A DNA stretch of 64,000 nucleotides from Acidiphilium iwatense (GCF_021556475.1 NZ_JAKGBZ010000002.1:62001-126000); one strand, 5' to 3'. Positions 25,628-44,664 are shown, counted from the first letter of the stretch. Numbers and translations are program-made. Notes: generated by a model not told the origin, from the sequence alone.

Positions 25628-26185
25628 TCAATTCGCGAACGGCAGGTTGAACCCCTTGAGTAGCGCCTTCGCCTCGGCGTCGCTCTTCGCGGTGGTCACG
25701 AACACGATGTCCATGCCGCGCACCGTATCGACCTTGTCGTAGGCGATCTCTGGGAACACGATCTGCTCCTTGAGGCCCATCGCGAAATTGCCGCGCCCGT
25801 CGAATCCCTTGCCGGTAATTCCACGGAAATCCCGCACGCGCGGCAGCGCTATGGTGACCAGCCGATCGAGAAACTCGTACATCCGGGCCTGGCGCAGCGT
25901 CACCTTGCAGCCGATCGGCAGGCCTTTCCGAATTTTGAAGCCGGCGATCGCCTTCTTGGCGATGGTCTTCACCGGCTTCTGCCCGGAAATCAGCGCGAGT
26001 TCGGCAACCGCCGAGTCGAGTTTCTTCTGATCGGCGGCGGCTTCGCCGACGCCCATGTTGATCACGATCTTTTCCAGCTTCGGCACCTGCATCACGTTGC
26101 CGTAACCGAATTCCTTCTGCAACGCCGCACGCACCACCTCGTTATAGTGCTGGTGCATCCGGGTCTTGGCACTCGCCTCGCTCAT
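25628..26185 (-). CDS. rplE: 50S ribosomal protein L5
   Basis: 185 residues, uL5, binds 5S rRNA and contacts the P-site tRNA. Conserved parts are [18 protein letters not shown] near residue 37 and the [20 protein letters not shown] loop. The order rplX-rplE-rpsN is standard. Confidence 0.97.
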   Translation of the reverse strand: MSEASAKTRMHQHYNEVVRAALQKEFGYGNVMQVPKLEKIVINMGVGEAAADQKKLDSAVAELALISGQKPVKTIAKKAIAGFKIRKGLPIGCKVTLRQARMYEFLDRLVTIALPRVRDFRGITGKGFDGRGNFAMGLKEQIVFPEIAYDKVDTVRGMDIVFVTTAKSDAEAKALLKGFNLPFAN

Positions 26186-26195
26186 CGTTTCATCC

Positions 26196-26516
26196 TCAAC
26201 CGTCGATCACGGAGTTGCTTTTCCGCGCAACCCGGACCTTGCGACCATCATCGAGCACGCGGAAACCGACGCGGGTCGGCTTCTTCGTCTCGGGGTCGAT
26301 CAACGCGATATTCGAAAGATGCACCGGCATCTCCTTCTGGACGATGCCGCCCGGCTCGCCCATGCCGCGCGGCTTGGTGTGCCGCTTCGCGATCGCGACA
26401 CCCTGCACCACGGCGCGGTTCTCCGCCGGCAGCACCCGCAGCACCTCGCCCTGGCGCCCCTTATTCGCGCCCGCGATCACGACGACCGTGTCGCCCTTAC
26501 GGATTCGTGCGGCCAT
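26196..26516 (-). CDS. rplX: 50S ribosomal protein L24
   Basis: 106 residues, uL24, with the KOW motif in [20 protein letters not shown] (about residues 6-26). It initiates large-subunit assembly. The ATG at 26516 is two bases after the rplN stop; the longer upstream frame overlaps rplN and is rejected. Confidence 0.97.
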   Translation of the reverse strand: MAARIRKGDTVVVIAGANKGRQGEVLRVLPAENRAVVQGVAIAKRHTKPRGMGEPGGIVQKEMPVHLSNIALIDPETKKPTRVGFRVLDDGRKVRVARKSNSVIDG

Positions 26517-26518
26517 GG

Positions 26519-26887
26519 TCAGAGCACCTCCGGCGCCAGGCTGATGATCTTCATGAACTTGCGCGCGCGCAATTCGCGCGTCACCGGCCCGAAGATGCGG
26601 GTGCCGATCGGCTCCATCTGCTTGTTGATCAGCACCGCCGCGTTGCGGTCGAAGCGGATCACGCTGCCGTCGTTGCGCCGCACCGGATAGGCGGTGCGCA
26701 CGATGACGGCCTGATGCACGTCGCCCTTCTTCACTTTGCCGCGCGGAATCGCATCCTTCACGGACACCACGATCACATCGCCGACCGATGCCGTGCGACG
26801 CTTCGATCCGCCCAGCACCTTGATGCACTGGACGCGGCGCGCCCCGGAATTGTCGGCGACATCGAGATTGGATTCGACGATGATCAT
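26519..26887 (-). CDS. rplN: 50S ribosomal protein L14
   Basis: 122 residues, uL14. Begins [21 protein letters not shown] and carries [21 protein letters not shown], the family signature. It contacts 16S helix 14 to form an intersubunit bridge. Confidence 0.98.
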   Translation of the reverse strand: MIIVESNLDVADNSGARRVQCIKVLGGSKRRTASVGDVIVVSVKDAIPRGKVKKGDVHQAVIVRTAYPVRRNDGSVIRFDRNAAVLINKQMEPIGTRIFGPVTRELRARKFMKIISLAPEVL

Positions 26888-26888
26888 G

Positions 26889-27167
26889 TCAGGCCCCCTG
26901 CGGCGCTTCGGCCGGCGCTGCGGCCAGCGTCTCGCCGTTCCGCGCCGTCACCAGCCAGGTCTTGCGCTTGCTGATCGGCGGGCATTCCTCGATGCGCACG
27001 AGGTCGCCGATCGCGCACAGATTGGCTTCGTCATGCGCCGCGTATTTCTTCGAGCGGCGGATGAATTTCTTGTAGAGCGGATGCATGACGCGACGCTCGA
27101 CAAGAACCGTCACGGTCTTGTCCATCTTGTCACTCACGACCCGCCCGGTCAGGACGCGCTTCGGCAT
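26889..27167 (-). CDS. rpsQ: 30S ribosomal protein S17
   Basis: 92 residues, uS17. The OB-fold core is [19 protein letters not shown] and [19 protein letters not shown] short Ala/Glu-rich C-terminal tail is added. One base separates it from rplN. Confidence 0.97.
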   Translation of the reverse strand: MPKRVLTGRVVSDKMDKTVTVLVERRVMHPLYKKFIRRSKKYAAHDEANLCAIGDLVRIEECPPISKRKTWLVTARNGETLAAAPAEAPQGA

Positions 27168-27180
27168 CGTATCGAACCCC

Positions 27181-27387
27181 TCAAGCCTTCTGGGCGGCGC
27201 GCGCGCGCGCCGCCATGATCGTCTTCACCCGCGCGACATCGCGCCGGATTTTCCGCACCTGGCTGGTATTCTCCTGCTGGCCGGTGGCCCGCTGGAACCG
27301 CAGGTTGAGCTGCTCGCGCTTCAGGTCGAGCAGCATCGCATCGAGTTCGTCCGGCGTCTTGACCCGGATATCGGTCGCCTTGGTCAT
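27181..27387 (-). CDS. rpmC: 50S ribosomal protein L29
   Basis: 68 residues, uL29, at the polypeptide exit beside L23 where trigger factor and SRP dock. Core: [21 protein letters not shown] then [15 protein letters not shown]. The ATG at 27387 directly follows the rplP stop; the extension into rplP is rejected. Confidence 0.96.
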   Translation of the reverse strand: MTKATDIRVKTPDELDAMLLDLKREQLNLRFQRATGQQENTSQVRKIRRDVARVKTIMAARARAAQKA

Positions 27388-27388
27388 C

Positions 27389-27805
27389 TCACGCCTCCCC
27401 GATCCGGGTGATGATCTTGGTCTTGATCGGCAGCTTCGCGGCACCCAGCGTCAGCGCCTCGCGCGCGATTCCCTCGGGAACGCCGTCGATCTCGAACATG
27501 ATCCGGCCCGGATGCACCCGCGCCACCCAGAATTCCGGGCTGCCCTTGCCCGAGCCCATGCGCACCTCGGCCGGCTTGGTCGAAACCGGCACATCCGGGA
27601 AGATCCTGATCCACACCCGGCCCGCGCGCTTCATCTGGCGGGTGATCGCGCGGCGCGCCGCCTCGATCTGGCGCGCGGTAATCCGCTCCGGCTCCATCGC
27701 CTTCAGGCCGAAGGCGCCGAAATTGAGTTGCGTGTTCCCCTTGGCCAGGCCGTGGATACGGCCCTTATGCGCCTTGCGGAACTTGGTTCGCTTCGGTTGC
27801 AGCAT
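27389..27805 (-). CDS. rplP: 50S ribosomal protein L16
   Basis: 138 residues, uL16, helps position A-site tRNA. Begins [19 protein letters not shown] and has [21 protein letters not shown], the family signature. Confidence 0.98.
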   Translation of the reverse strand: MLQPKRTKFRKAHKGRIHGLAKGNTQLNFGAFGLKAMEPERITARQIEAARRAITRQMKRAGRVWIRIFPDVPVSTKPAEVRMGSGKGSPEFWVARVHPGRIMFEIDGVPEGIAREALTLGAAKLPIKTKIITRIGEA

Positions 27806-27822
27806 TGTTCCCTAACTCCCGC

Positions 27823-28500
27823 TCAGCGCTGCGGCGCCTGTTCGGCGGCCCGCTTGTCCTGCGCCAGCGGATCATGCGCCATGATCTCGCCCTTGAAGAT
27901 CCACACCTTGACGCCGCAAGTGCCATAGGTGGTCTTCGCCGTCGCCGTGCCGAAATCGATATCCGCGCGCAGCGTGTGCAGCGGCACCCGCCCTTCGCGA
28001 TACCATTCCATCCGCGCGATCTCGGCGCCGCCAAGCCGTCCGCCGCAATTGATTCTGATCCCCTGCGCGCCGAGCCGCATCGCCGACTGAACGGCGCGCT
28101 TCATCGCGCGGCGGAACGCGACGCGGCGCTCCAGTTGCTGGGCGATGTTCTGCGCCACCAGAACCGCGTCGATCTCGGGCTTGCGGATCTCGACGATATT
28201 CAGCGACACATCGGCTTTCGCCATCGCCGACAATTCTTTTTTCAGAACGTCGATGTCCTGGCCCTTCTTGCCGATCACCACGCCCGGCCGCGCGGCATAG
28301 ATCGTCACCCGCGGCTTCTTCGCCGGGCGCTCGATCAGCACCTTCGAGATGCCCGCGCCGTGCAAACGTTTGGTCAGATGGTCGCGCAGCTCGAGATCGT
28401 CGTGCAGCAACTTCGCGTAATCCGCGCCGGCGAACCAGCGGCTGTCCCAGGTGCGGTTGATGCCGAGCCTGAGCCCGATCGGATTGACTTTATGACCCAT
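27823..28500 (-). CDS. rpsC: 30S ribosomal protein S3
   Basis: 225 residues, uS3, part of the mRNA entry helicase. Begins [20 protein letters not shown]; the KH type II domain includes [18 protein letters not shown] (about residues 75-92). The ATG overlaps the rplV stop by one base (TAATG). Confidence 0.98.
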   Translation of the reverse strand: MGHKVNPIGLRLGINRTWDSRWFAGADYAKLLHDDLELRDHLTKRLHGAGISKVLIERPAKKPRVTIYAARPGVVIGKKGQDIDVLKKELSAMAKADVSLNIVEIRKPEIDAVLVAQNIAQQLERRVAFRRAMKRAVQSAMRLGAQGIRINCGGRLGGAEIARMEWYREGRVPLHTLRADIDFGTATAKTTYGTCGVKVWIFKGEIMAHDPLAQDKRAAEQAPQR

Positions 28501-28973
28501 TACGCCTGCGCCCCTTCATTCGTCTCCGCACCCGGCTTGGTCCGCCCGGCCGCAGATCCCTTTATCCGCGCGCTCTCCGCACGCCGCTCCGCCTTCGTCA
28601 CGATGTCGCGCTCGGCGACGACGATGCGCAGATGGCTGAACCATTTCTCCACCCGCGCCGCCTTGCCGCGGCCGCGCGCCTGGAACCGGCGCATGACGAT
28701 GCCGCGCCCGACCTCCGCCGTGGTGACGACCAGCCGGTCGACATCGAGCTGATGATTGTTCTCCGCGTTGGCCACCGCGCTCTGCAGCAGCTTCTTCACG
28801 TCCTGGGCGATGCGCCGCTTGCTGAAGGTCAGCGCCGCGATCGCGCGTCCGGCCGGCAGGTTGCGGATCGATGCCGCGACCACGTTCAGCTTGCGCGGGC
28901 TGACGCGAATATTGCGCAGCACCGCCTCGGCCTCGGTCTCGGCGAGCATGCGCGGATGATTGGGCTTGCTCAT
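28500..28973 (-). CDS. rplV: 50S ribosomal protein L22
   Basis: 157 residues, uL22, whose loop lines the exit tunnel. Core: [22 protein letters not shown] and the C-terminal [22 protein letters not shown] 25-residue C-terminal extension rich in Ala, Gly and Glu goes beyond the E. coli length. Confidence 0.97.
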   Translation of the reverse strand: MSKPNHPRMLAETEAEAVLRNIRVSPRKLNVVAASIRNLPAGRAIAALTFSKRRIAQDVKKLLQSAVANAENNHQLDVDRLVVTTAEVGRGIVMRRFQARGRGKAARVEKWFSHLRIVVAERDIVTKAERRAESARIKGSAAGRTKPGAETNEGAQA

Positions 28974-28974
28974 G

Positions 28975-29253
28975 TCAGCCTCGCTTCGCCTTCTTGTCGG
29001 CCGAGTGGCCGGTGAACGTGCGGGTCGGCGAGAATTCGCCGAACTTGTGGCCCACCATGTTCTCGTTGACCTGAACCGGCAGAAACTTCCGGCCGTTATA
29101 GACGCCGAAGGTCAGGCCGACGAATTGCGGCAGGATCGTCGAGCGGCGCGACCAGATCTTGATGATCTCGTTGCGGCCCGAAGCGCGTGACGCTTCCGCC
29201 TTGTTGAGCATATACCCGTCCACGAACGGGCCTTTCCAAACCGAGCGTGCCAT
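28975..29253 (-). CDS. rpsS: 30S ribosomal protein S19
   Basis: 92 residues, uS19, in the head of the small subunit. Begins [20 protein letters not shown] and has the signature [19 protein letters not shown]. Confidence 0.98.
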   Translation of the reverse strand: MARSVWKGPFVDGYMLNKAEASRASGRNEIIKIWSRRSTILPQFVGLTFGVYNGRKFLPVQVNENMVGHKFGEFSPTRTFTGHSADKKAKRG

Positions 29254-29256
29254 CGA

Positions 29257-30090
<834 letters not shown>

Positions 30091-30104
30091 GGTTCAGCCC
30101 CGCC

Positions 30105-30446
30105 TCACGCCAGCCGCGTGGTGAAATCGATCGACTGGCCCTCGGCCAGCGTCACGAACGCCTTCTTCACATCCGAGCGCTTGCCCGGACGCCCCTTGAA
30201 GCGCTTCGCCTTGCCCTTCTGGATCAGGGTGTTCACGCCGGTCACCTTGACGCCGAACAGCCCTTCCACCGCCGCCTTGATCCCCGGCTTGGTCGCGTCG
30301 ATCGCGACCTTGAAACCGACCTGATTGCGCTCGGACAAAGCCGTCGCCTTCTCGGTGATCAGCGGCCCGCGAATGATGTCGAACATCGCCTCGCGCGACA
30401 GCGCCGGCTTTTTCGCCGATGCGGTCTTTTTTGCGGTCTCGCTCAT
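30105..30446 (-). CDS. rplW: 50S ribosomal protein L23
   Basis: 113 residues, uL23, exit-tunnel protein and main trigger-factor dock. A roughly 15-residue Lys/Ala-rich extension precedes the core ([20 protein letters not shown]). The ATG overlaps the rplD stop by 4 bases. Confidence 0.97.
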   Translation of the reverse strand: MSETAKKTASAKKPALSREAMFDIIRGPLITEKATALSERNQVGFKVAIDATKPGIKAAVEGLFGVKVTGVNTLIQKGKAKRFKGRPGKRSDVKKAFVTLAEGQSIDFTTRLA

Positions 30447-31102
30447 GCCGCGATCTCCTCATGCCCGGCATCGCCGTTCAGGCGGCGCTTCAGCCCTTCG
30501 AGCCCGGCCGTGGTGATCGCCAGAATATCGTGGCGCAGAATGTCGTAGACATTCGCCCCCACCACCGGCAGCACGTCGATGCCGACCAGATTGCGGCTGG
30601 CCCTGGCGAATCCGTCATCGACCACCGCATCGACGATCAGCGCGCGGCCCCAGCCCAGCTTCTTGATCTTGCCGTTCAGCTCACCGGTCTTGGTGACGCC
30701 GGCGACCGTGTCGAGCACCACCAGCTTGCCCTCCGCCGCCTTCTGCGACAGCGCCGAAATCAGGCCCAGCCGGCGCACCTTCTTGTTCAGCGAATAGCCA
30801 TGGTCGCGCACCACCGGCCCGTGAACCACGCCGCCGGTGCGAAACTGCGGCGCGCGCAGCGAACCCTGACGGGCATTGCCGGTGCCCTTCTGGCGATACG
30901 GTTTCTTCGTGGTGCCCTGAACCTCGCCCATGCCCTTGGTCTTGTGGGTGCCGGCGCGGCGTTTCGCGAGCTGCCAATGCACCACCCGCGCCATGATGTC
31001 GGCACGCGGCTTCGCGCCGAAAAACGCGTCCGGCAGGTCGGCCTTGCCCAGCTTGCCTTTATCGTCGGTCCCGGCATCGAGCGTGGTGATATCGATTTCC
31101 AT
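30443..31102 (-). CDS. rplD: 50S ribosomal protein L4
   Basis: 219 residues, uL4. The exit-tunnel loop region is visible in [20 protein letters not shown] (about residues 70-90). In E. coli L4 represses the S10 operon by acting on the S10 leader; here the S10 genes follow tuf without an obvious leader of that type, so such control is uncertain. Confidence 0.97.
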   Translation of the reverse strand: MEIDITTLDAGTDDKGKLGKADLPDAFFGAKPRADIMARVVHWQLAKRRAGTHKTKGMGEVQGTTKKPYRQKGTGNARQGSLRAPQFRTGGVVHGPVVRDHGYSLNKKVRRLGLISALSQKAAEGKLVVLDTVAGVTKTGELNGKIKKLGWGRALIVDAVVDDGFARASRNLVGIDVLPVVGANVYDILRHDILAITTAGLEGLKRRLNGDAGHEEIAA

Positions 31103-31112
31103 GACGCTCTCC

Positions 31113-31790
31113 TCAATCCTTCAGCGCGGCGGGATAGGCCGCATCGGCCGGACGCGGCTTCTTGATCGCGTCGCGCACCAGCACATAGCCGTCCTTCGCG
31201 CCCGGCACCGCGCCCTTGATCATGATCAGGCCGCGCGCCGCGTCGACCGCCGCGATTTCGAGATTGAGCGTGGTGATGCGTTCCTGCCCGAGATGCCCGG
31301 CCATCTTCTTGTTCTTGAAGGTCTTGCCGGGGTCCTGGCGGTTACCCGTCGATCCCAGGCTACGATGGCTGATCGACACGCCGTGCGACGCTTCGAGGCC
31401 GGCGAAATTCCAGCGCTTCATGCCGCCGGCGAATCCCTTGCCCTTGCTGATGCCGGCAACATCGACCTTCTGGCCGACGCTGAAATGCGCGGGCGAAACC
31501 ACCTGGCCCGCTTCCAGCACCGCATCCTCGGCGACGCGGAATTCGACCAGCTTCATCGCCGGCTCGACCTTCGCCTTCGCGTAATGGCCTTTCATCGGCT
31601 TCGACACGTTCTTGGTCTTGGCATGGCCGAACCCTAGCTGAACCGCCGCATAGCCATCGGATTCGACGCGCTTCGCGGCAACCACCCGCACCTCATCCAT
31701 GTGCAGCACGGTCACCGGCACATGCGTGCCGTCTTCCCTGAACAACCGGGTCATCCCCAGCTTTTTCGCGATCACTCCGGTGCGCATCAC
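31113..31790 (-). CDS. rplC: 50S ribosomal protein L3
   Basis: 225 residues, uL3. Begins [20 protein letters not shown]; the signature F[16 protein letters not shown] is near residue 125. A Q in [16 protein letters not shown] marks the conserved glutamine methylated by PrmB in other bacteria. Confidence 0.97.
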   Translation of the reverse strand: MMRTGVIAKKLGMTRLFREDGTHVPVTVLHMDEVRVVAAKRVESDGYAAVQLGFGHAKTKNVSKPMKGHYAKAKVEPAMKLVEFRVAEDAVLEAGQVVSPAHFSVGQKVDVAGISKGKGFAGGMKRWNFAGLEASHGVSISHRSLGSTGNRQDPGKTFKNKKMAGHLGQERITTLNLEIAAVDAARGLIMIKGAVPGAKDGYVLVRDAIKKPRPADAAYPAALKD

Positions 31791-31802
31791 ACTCTTCCAG
31801 AC

Positions 31803-32111
31803 TTAAATCTTGATCTCGACATCGACGCCGGCGGCAAGGTCGAGCTTCATCAGCGCATCGACCGTCTGCGGTGTCGGCTCGACGATGTCGAGCAGTCGGC
31901 GATGGGTCCGAATTTCGAACTGCTCGCGGCTCTTCTTGTCGACATGCGGCGAACGGTTCACGGTGAACCGCTCGATATGCGTCGGCAGCGGAATCGGCCC
32001 CCGCACCTGAGCGCCCGTGCGCTTCGCCGTGTTCACGATTTCCTTGGTGCTGTTGTCGAGCACCCGGTGATCGTACGCCTTCAGGCGAATGCGGATATTC
32101 TGATTGTCCAT
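31803..32111 (-). CDS. rpsJ: 30S ribosomal protein S10 / NusE
   Basis: 102 residues, uS10, also the NusE transcription factor. The ATG at 32111 is chosen over the TTG two codons upstream because it gives the standard length. Core: [20 protein letters not shown] and [20 protein letters not shown]. It is 72 bases after tuf, with a strong hairpin in the gap. Confidence 0.97.
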   Translation of the reverse strand: MDNQNIRIRLKAYDHRVLDNSTKEIVNTAKRTGAQVRGPIPLPTHIERFTVNRSPHVDKKSREQFEIRTHRRLLDIVEPTPQTVDALMKLDLAAGVDVEIKI

Positions 32112-32134
32112 CGTCAAAACCTTGTTCGCTCCGT

Positions 32135-32163
32135 TCCTGGAATTTCCTCAAGGAATTCCAGGA
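32135..32163 (-). other. 13-bp stem-loop between tuf and rpsJ
   Basis: TCCTGGAATTTCCT and AGGAATTCCAGGA pair over 13 bp with one bulged T and a 2-base CA turn. No T-run follows on the minus strand. It lies 21 bases after the tuf stop and 24 before the rpsJ start. An RNA processing site or a brake between two very differently expressed genes are both possible. Confidence 0.65.
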
Positions 32164-32183
32164 CAAAGCATTGGTCAGTCAGC

Positions 32184-33371
32184 TTACTTGGTCACTTTCG
32201 CGACGACGCCCGAACCCACGGTCCGGCCGCCCTCGCGGATCGCGAAGCGCAGGCCCTCGTCCATGGCGATCGGCGCGATCAGCTCGACGCTGACCGTCAC
32301 GTTGTCGCCCGGCATCACCATCTCGACACCCTCCGGCAGCGTGACCACGCCGGTCACGTCGGTGGTGCGGAAATAGAACTGCGGACGGTAATTGGTGAAG
32401 AACGGCGTGTGACGGCCACCCTCCTCCTTGGTCAGGATATAGACCGAGCCGCCGAAATTGGTGTGCGGCGTGATCGAACCGGGTGCGGCGAGCACCTGGC
32501 CGCGCTCGACATCCTCGCGTTTTGTTCCACGGAGCAAAGCGCCGATGTTGTCGCCCGCTTCGCCCTGATCGAGCAGCTTGCGGAACATCTCGACGCCGGT
32601 CACGATGGTCTTCACCGTCGGCTTCAGACCGACGATCTCGACTTCGTCGCCCACCTTGACGATGCCGCGCTCGACACGGCCGGTCACCACGGTGCCGCGG
32701 CCCGAAATCGAGAACACGTCCTCGACCGGCATCAGGAACGGCTTGTCCTTCGGACGCTCCGGCTGCGGGATATAGGCATCCACCGCCGCCATCAGCTCGA
32801 TGACCGACTGCTCGCCGATCTCCGGCTGCTTGTCTTCCAGCGCGCACAGCGCCGAGCCCTTGATGATCGGGATGTCGTCGCCCGGAAACTCGTATTTGTT
32901 GAGCAGGTCGCGCACTTCCATCTCGACCAGCTCGACCAGATCGGGGTCGGCCATGTCCATCTTGTTCAGATAGACGACCAGCGCCGGCACGCCGACCTGA
33001 CGGGCGAGCAGGATGTGCTCGCGGGTCTGCGGCATCGGGCCGTCGGCGGCGGACACCACCAGGATCGCGCCGTCCATCTGCGCGGCGCCGGTGATCATGT
33101 TCTTCACGTAGTCGGCGTGGCCGGGGCAATCGACATGCGCGTAGTGACGGTTGGCCGTCTCGTATTCCACGTGCGCGGTCGCGATCGTGATGCCGCGCGC
33201 GCGCTCCTCGGGAGCGGCGTCGATGCTGTCATAGGCGCGGAACGTCGCCCCGCCCGACTTCGCCAGCACCTTGGTGATCGCCGCGGTGAGCGACGTCTTG
33301 CCATGATCGACGTGGCCGATCGTGCCGATGTTGCAGTGCGGCTTGGTCCGCTCGAATTTAGCCTTGGCCAT
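32184..33371 (-). CDS. tuf: Elongation factor Tu
   Basis: 395 residues, GTPase that delivers aminoacyl-tRNA to the ribosome. G1 is GHVDHGKT (residues about 19-26), G2 [14 protein letters not shown]3 [13 protein letters not shown], and G4 NKMD. The C-terminal domains include [18 protein letters not shown] and the end [12 protein letters not shown]. Normally fusA lies between rpsG and tuf; here only 65 bases separate them. The adjacent ribosome site GGAGA is strong. Confidence 0.98.
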   Translation of the reverse strand: MAKAKFERTKPHCNIGTIGHVDHGKTSLTAAITKVLAKSGGATFRAYDSIDAAPEERARGITIATAHVEYETANRHYAHVDCPGHADYVKNMITGAAQMDGAILVVSAADGPMPQTREHILLARQVGVPALVVYLNKMDMADPDLVELVEMEVRDLLNKYEFPGDDIPIIKGSALCALEDKQPEIGEQSVIELMAAVDAYIPQPERPKDKPFLMPVEDVFSISGRGTVVTGRVERGIVKVGDEVEIVGLKPTVKTIVTGVEMFRKLLDQGEAGDNIGALLRGTKREDVERGQVLAAPGSITPHTNFGGSVYILTKEEGGRHTPFFTNYRPQFYFRTTDVTGVVTLPEGVEMVMPGDNVTVSVELIAPIAMDEGLRFAIREGGRTVGSGVVAKVTK

Positions 33372-33436
33372 GTTCGGTCTCTCCGTAACGTGTCCTGCCC
33401 CGCGCCGTCATCCGCGTCGGGTCAGAGGGGTCAACT

Positions 33437-33913
33437 TTACCAGCGATAGTGGCTGAACGCCTTGTTGGCTTCGGCCATGCGGTGGGTGTCTTCGCGCTTC
33501 TTCACCGCCGCGCCGCGATTGTTCACCGCGTCGAGCAGTTCGTTCGACAGCCGGTCCTCCATCGTGTGCTCGCCGCGCTTGCGCGCCGATTCGATGATCC
33601 AGCGGATCGCCAGGGCCTGGCGCCGCTCGGTGCGCACCTCGACCGGCACCTGATAGGTGGCGCCGCCGACCCGGCGGGACCGCACCTCGATCGCCGGCTT
33701 CACATTGTCCAGCGCCTCGTGGAACAGCCGGACCGGATCGGCATTCTGGCCGCCCCGGCGCTTCAGGCTGTCCAGCGCGCCGTAGACGATCGATTCGGCG
33801 GTCGATTTCTTGCCGTCATACATCAGCACGTTCATGAACCGGCTGATCACGACATCGCCGAATTTCGGGTCCGGCAAAACTTCGCGCTTGACCGCGCGGT
33901 GACGTCTGCTCAC
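33437..33913 (-). CDS. rpsG: 30S ribosomal protein S7
   Basis: 158 residues, uS7. Begins [20 protein letters not shown] and has [21 protein letters not shown], the family signature at about residues 78-98. In E. coli S7 represses the str operon through the rpsL-rpsG gap; here that gap is 11 bases, too short for the same structure. Confidence 0.98.
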   Translation of the reverse strand: MSRRHRAVKREVLPDPKFGDVVISRFMNVLMYDGKKSTAESIVYGALDSLKRRGGQNADPVRLFHEALDNVKPAIEVRSRRVGGATYQVPVEVRTERRQALAIRWIIESARKRGEHTMEDRLSNELLDAVNNRGAAVKKREDTHRMAEANKAFSHYRW

Positions 33914-33924
33914 GAAATCTCTCC

Positions 33925-34296
33925 TTACTTCGGCCGCTTCGCGCCATACAGCGACCGGCGCTGACGGCGCTTGGCGATGCCCTGGGTATCGAGCACGCCG
34001 CGCAGAATGTGATAGCGCACGCCCGGCAAGTCCTTCACGCGCCCGCCGCGGATCAGCACGACCGAGTGCTCCTGCAGATTATGCCCCTCGCCGGGGATGT
34101 AGCTCACCACCTCGTATCCGTTGGTCAGGCGCACCTTGGCCACCTTGCGCAGCGCCGAGTTCGGCTTCTTCGGCGTGGTGGTATAGACGCGCGTGCAGAC
34201 GCCGCGCTTCTGCGGACACCCCTCAAGCGCGGGCACCTTGTTGCGCTTGGCCCGGACTTCGCGTCCCTTGGCGATCAACTGATTGATAGTCGGCAT
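33925..34296 (-). CDS. rpsL: 30S ribosomal protein S12
   Basis: 123 residues, uS12, at the decoding centre. The ATG at 34296 gives the standard N-terminus [18 protein letters not shown]. Lysines at the two streptomycin-relevant positions are kept ([13 protein letters not shown] and [14 protein letters not shown]), as is the Asp between them that is methylthiolated in other bacteria. It is the first gene after the rpoC terminator and has its own promoter candidate and leader hairpin. Confidence 0.98.
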   Translation of the reverse strand: MPTINQLIAKGREVRAKRNKVPALEGCPQKRGVCTRVYTTTPKKPNSALRKVAKVRLTNGYEVVSYIPGEGHNLQEHSVVLIRGGRVKDLPGVRYHILRGVLDTQGIAKRRQRRSLYGAKRPK

Positions 34297-34343
34297 GCTC
34301 GATCCTGATCCTTCTTGCCGGTTCCGTCCTGCCGCGCGCTCAT

Positions 34344-34380
34344 AAAAACACCGCAGGGCGGAGTGGTGCTCCGCCTGCGG
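34344..34380 (-). terminator. Terminator-like hairpin in the rpsL leader (attenuator candidate)
   Basis: Minus-strand CCGCAGGCGGAG pairs with CTCCGCCCTGCGG over 12 bp (one bulged base) around a CACCA loop, then TG and five T. It is located between the promoter candidate at 34493-34520 and the rpsL start, whose ATG is 47 bases beyond the T-run. It therefore looks like an intrinsic terminator inside the leader, rather than at a gene end. Confidence 0.6.
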
Positions 34381-34492
34381 CAAACCCAGACCCGCGACCT
34401 GAGCCGACCCGAAGCCGGGCGACGGCGCCGCAAGCGTGAGACTGAATGAACGGCGCGGCCGGGCGTTACCCAGGCCTCGCTGAGGCCGCCAC

Positions 34493-34520
34493 CCTTAAGA
34501 GCAGCCCTGCCCCAAGTCAA
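34493..34520 (-). promoter_or_regulatory. Promoter candidate for the rpsL-rpsG-tuf transcription unit
   Basis: TTGACT (34520-34515) and TTAAGG (34498-34493) on the minus strand with 16 bases between. The stretch after it includes a palindromic stem GGCCTC-GCT-GAGGCC at 34473-34487. The 412-bp rpoC-rpsL gap contains no gene; it holds this promoter, the rpoC terminator and the leader hairpin. Confidence 0.5.
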
Positions 34521-34552
34521 GCGCCGCACGCCCCGGATCGGGCCCCGGCGCC

Positions 34553-34588
34553 AAAGAAAAACGCCGGCGACACAAGGCCGCCGGCGTT
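34553..34588 (-). terminator. Intrinsic terminator after rpoC
   Basis: AACGCCGGCG and CGCCGGCGTT form a perfect 10-bp stem with a 9-base loop, followed on the minus strand by TTTCTTT. It lies about 120 bases after the rpoC stop and separates rpoBC from rpsL. Confidence 0.85.
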
Positions 34589-34708
34589 CAATATATGCCC
34601 TCAAACGCCGGGCGGACGCGCGCCCGCATTCGCGGTCGGCAGCGGAACGAGCCAAAAGGCTACGTTCCGCTGTCAAGAGCCAAACGTGACGCAGCTATGC
34701 GAGACGCA

Positions 34709-38887
<4,179 letters not shown>

Positions 38888-38957
38888 TCATCAGCCCGCG
38901 ACGTCATCGCCGCCGCGCGCCATGATCAAACCCCGCGCTGAGTTCAGTTCCTGGCCG

Positions 38958-43160
<4,203 letters not shown>

Positions 43161-43287
43161 GCTCAGACCCCGACCTTCAACTCTGTAAGCGAACGCCGCC
43201 ACCGGGCGGCATCAAGACCGCGGCGCGCCGGAAACGGCCCGCCTCGGCATCGCCGGTGCCGCCCATGCTCGGGCGCCACGGCAAACA

Positions 43288-43313
43288 GGCGGGGGGCCGC
43301 AAGGCTCCCCGCC
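43288..43313 (-). other. 11-bp GC-rich hairpin with GCAA/TTGC loop between rplL and rpoB
   Basis: GGCGGGGGGCC and GGCTCCCCGCC pair in all 11 positions (one G-U) around GCAA on the plus strand (TTGC on the transcribed strand). The minus-strand RNA continues TGTTTGCC, a weak T stretch. Its place between rplL and rpoB matches where E. coli has an attenuating terminator. Confidence 0.6.
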
Positions 43314-43366
43314 ATATTCAGGCTCGTAACGTCCCGCTCCCGAAGGGAACGCGACGCGCGGACGAA

Positions 43367-43744
43367 TTACTGGATTTCGACAGATGCGCCCTGCTCTTCC
43401 AAAACCTTCTTGATCTTTTCCGCCTCGTCCTTGTTCACGGCTTCCTTCACCGTCTTCGGCGCGCCCTCGACCAGGTCCTTGGCTTCCTTCAGCCCAAGCC
43501 CGGTGATCGTGCGGATTTCCTTGATCACATTGATCTTCTTGTCGCCGCCGGCCTTCAGCACGACGGTAAACTCGGTCTGTTCCTCAACCGGCGCGGCAGC
43601 CGCACCGGCGGCCGGTGCCGCGGCGACGGCAACCGGAGCCGCAGCGGACACGCCCCACTTTTCCTCAAGCAGCTTGGAAAGTTCCGCCGCTTCGAGGACC
43701 GTGAGGCCGGAGAGTTCGTCAACCAGCTTCGCTAGATCAGCCAT
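43367..43744 (-). CDS. rplL: 50S ribosomal protein L7/L12
   Basis: 125 residues, the stalk protein. N-terminal dimerisation part ([20 protein letters not shown]), Ala/Pro/Val hinge ([21 protein letters not shown]), and C-terminal factor-binding domain with [20 protein letters not shown]. The C-terminus ends GASVEIQ rather than AKVEVK. Confidence 0.98.
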   Translation of the reverse strand: MADLAKLVDELSGLTVLEAAELSKLLEEKWGVSAAAPVAVAAAPAAGAAAAPVEEQTEFTVVLKAGGDKKINVIKEIRTITGLGLKEAKDLVEGAPKTVKEAVNKDEAEKIKKVLEEQGASVEIQ

Positions 43745-43820
43745 GTTCGTGTATCCTTATATTAGCGTTCATTTGGTTCCATGCAAGCCGGCTCCGGCCC
43801 GCATCGTGATTTCGAGGCCG

Positions 43821-44339
43821 TCAGGCCGCCTCACCCGTCTTGGCAAAGGCCGCGAAGACCCGCGCGAGCTGTCCGGCCGGCGCCTGCACGACACAAGCGA
43901 TCCGCGTGGCGGGGGCCTGAATCAGCCCCACCAGTCTGGCGCGCAGCGCGTCGAGCGACGGCAGTTCGGCCAGGGCCTTGACGCCGGATGCATCGAGCAT
44001 CTGCGTTCCCAAGGCGCCGCCGACCAGCACGAACTTCTCGTTGGTCTTGGCGAACTCGACGGCGGTTTTCGCCACGGCCACCGGGTCGCGCGACCACGCA
44101 AGCGCGGTCGGTCCCTTCAGCAGCGGCGCGATTCCGTCGAATCGGGTCCCTTCCAAAGCGAGGTGAGCCAGACGGTTCTTCGCCACCTTGTATTGTGCGC
44201 CCGCCGCCCGCATGCGCCGGCGCAACTCCGTGACATCGGCAACCGTCAACCCGTCATTGCGGGTGATGACAATCATCGATGTCTCGGCGAACACCGCGGC
44301 AAGCTGGTCGACGAATTCACGCTTCTGTGCGCGATCCAC
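43821..44339 (-). CDS. rplJ: 50S ribosomal protein L10
   Basis: 172 residues, the base of the stalk. GTG at 44339 is used: GGAG sits seven bases before it and homology begins [20 protein letters not shown]. The upstream in-frame GTG is rejected. The RNA-binding part has [27 protein letters not shown]. It is preceded by a 325-bp leader with two hairpins. Confidence 0.96.
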   Translation of the reverse strand: MDRAQKREFVDQLAAVFAETSMIVITRNDGLTVADVTELRRRMRAAGAQYKVAKNRLAHLALEGTRFDGIAPLLKGPTALAWSRDPVAVAKTAVEFAKTNEKFVLVGGALGTQMLDASGVKALAELPSLDALRARLVGLIQAPATRIACVVQAPAGQLARVFAAFAKTGEAA

Positions 44340-44550
44340 GTCGGTCTCCACTCGTCAGGCAGCGCGCGTTTGGACCGCGCCCCGCCGGGTTGCCCATGGC
44401 GGCCAGGACCATCCCGGCCGCCGGTTCGCCTGTCCTCAAAGTCGGAACCATCGAAGCGCTATCTGCTCCGACACCCCGTCTCCGGCTCGTGGGTCGCCCC
44501 ATTAAAATCCGGTCGCCCGGATTGCGCGCCGTCTTGGACAGGTCGGGACG

Positions 44551-44572
44551 GCGCCGGTCATGCAACCGGCGC
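44551..44572 (-). other. Hairpin in the rplJ leader (proximal)
   Basis: GCGCCGGT and ACCGGCGC form a perfect 8-bp stem with a 6-base loop. The region 44340-44664 is a 325-bp gap with no gene; this and the hairpin at 44611-44638 are its main structures. It may be part of an L10-type autoregulatory leader, but no Rfam comparison was possible. Confidence 0.55.
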
Positions 44573-44610
44573 ATCCCGTCATGGCCGAAACCGTTGAGCG
44601 GCCTGCTTAT

Positions 44611-44638
44611 CCCCGAAATTCAGACAAAAATTTCGGGG
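44611..44638 (-). other. Hairpin in the rplA-rplJ gap (distal)
   Basis: CCCCGAAATT and AATTTCGGGG form a perfect 10-bp stem with an 8-base loop, 27 bases after the rplA stop. No T-run follows on the minus strand (GATAAGC), so it is not a standard terminator. Confidence 0.6.
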
Positions 44639-44664
44639 GCAGGACGCCGGCTCCGGCGCATTTC

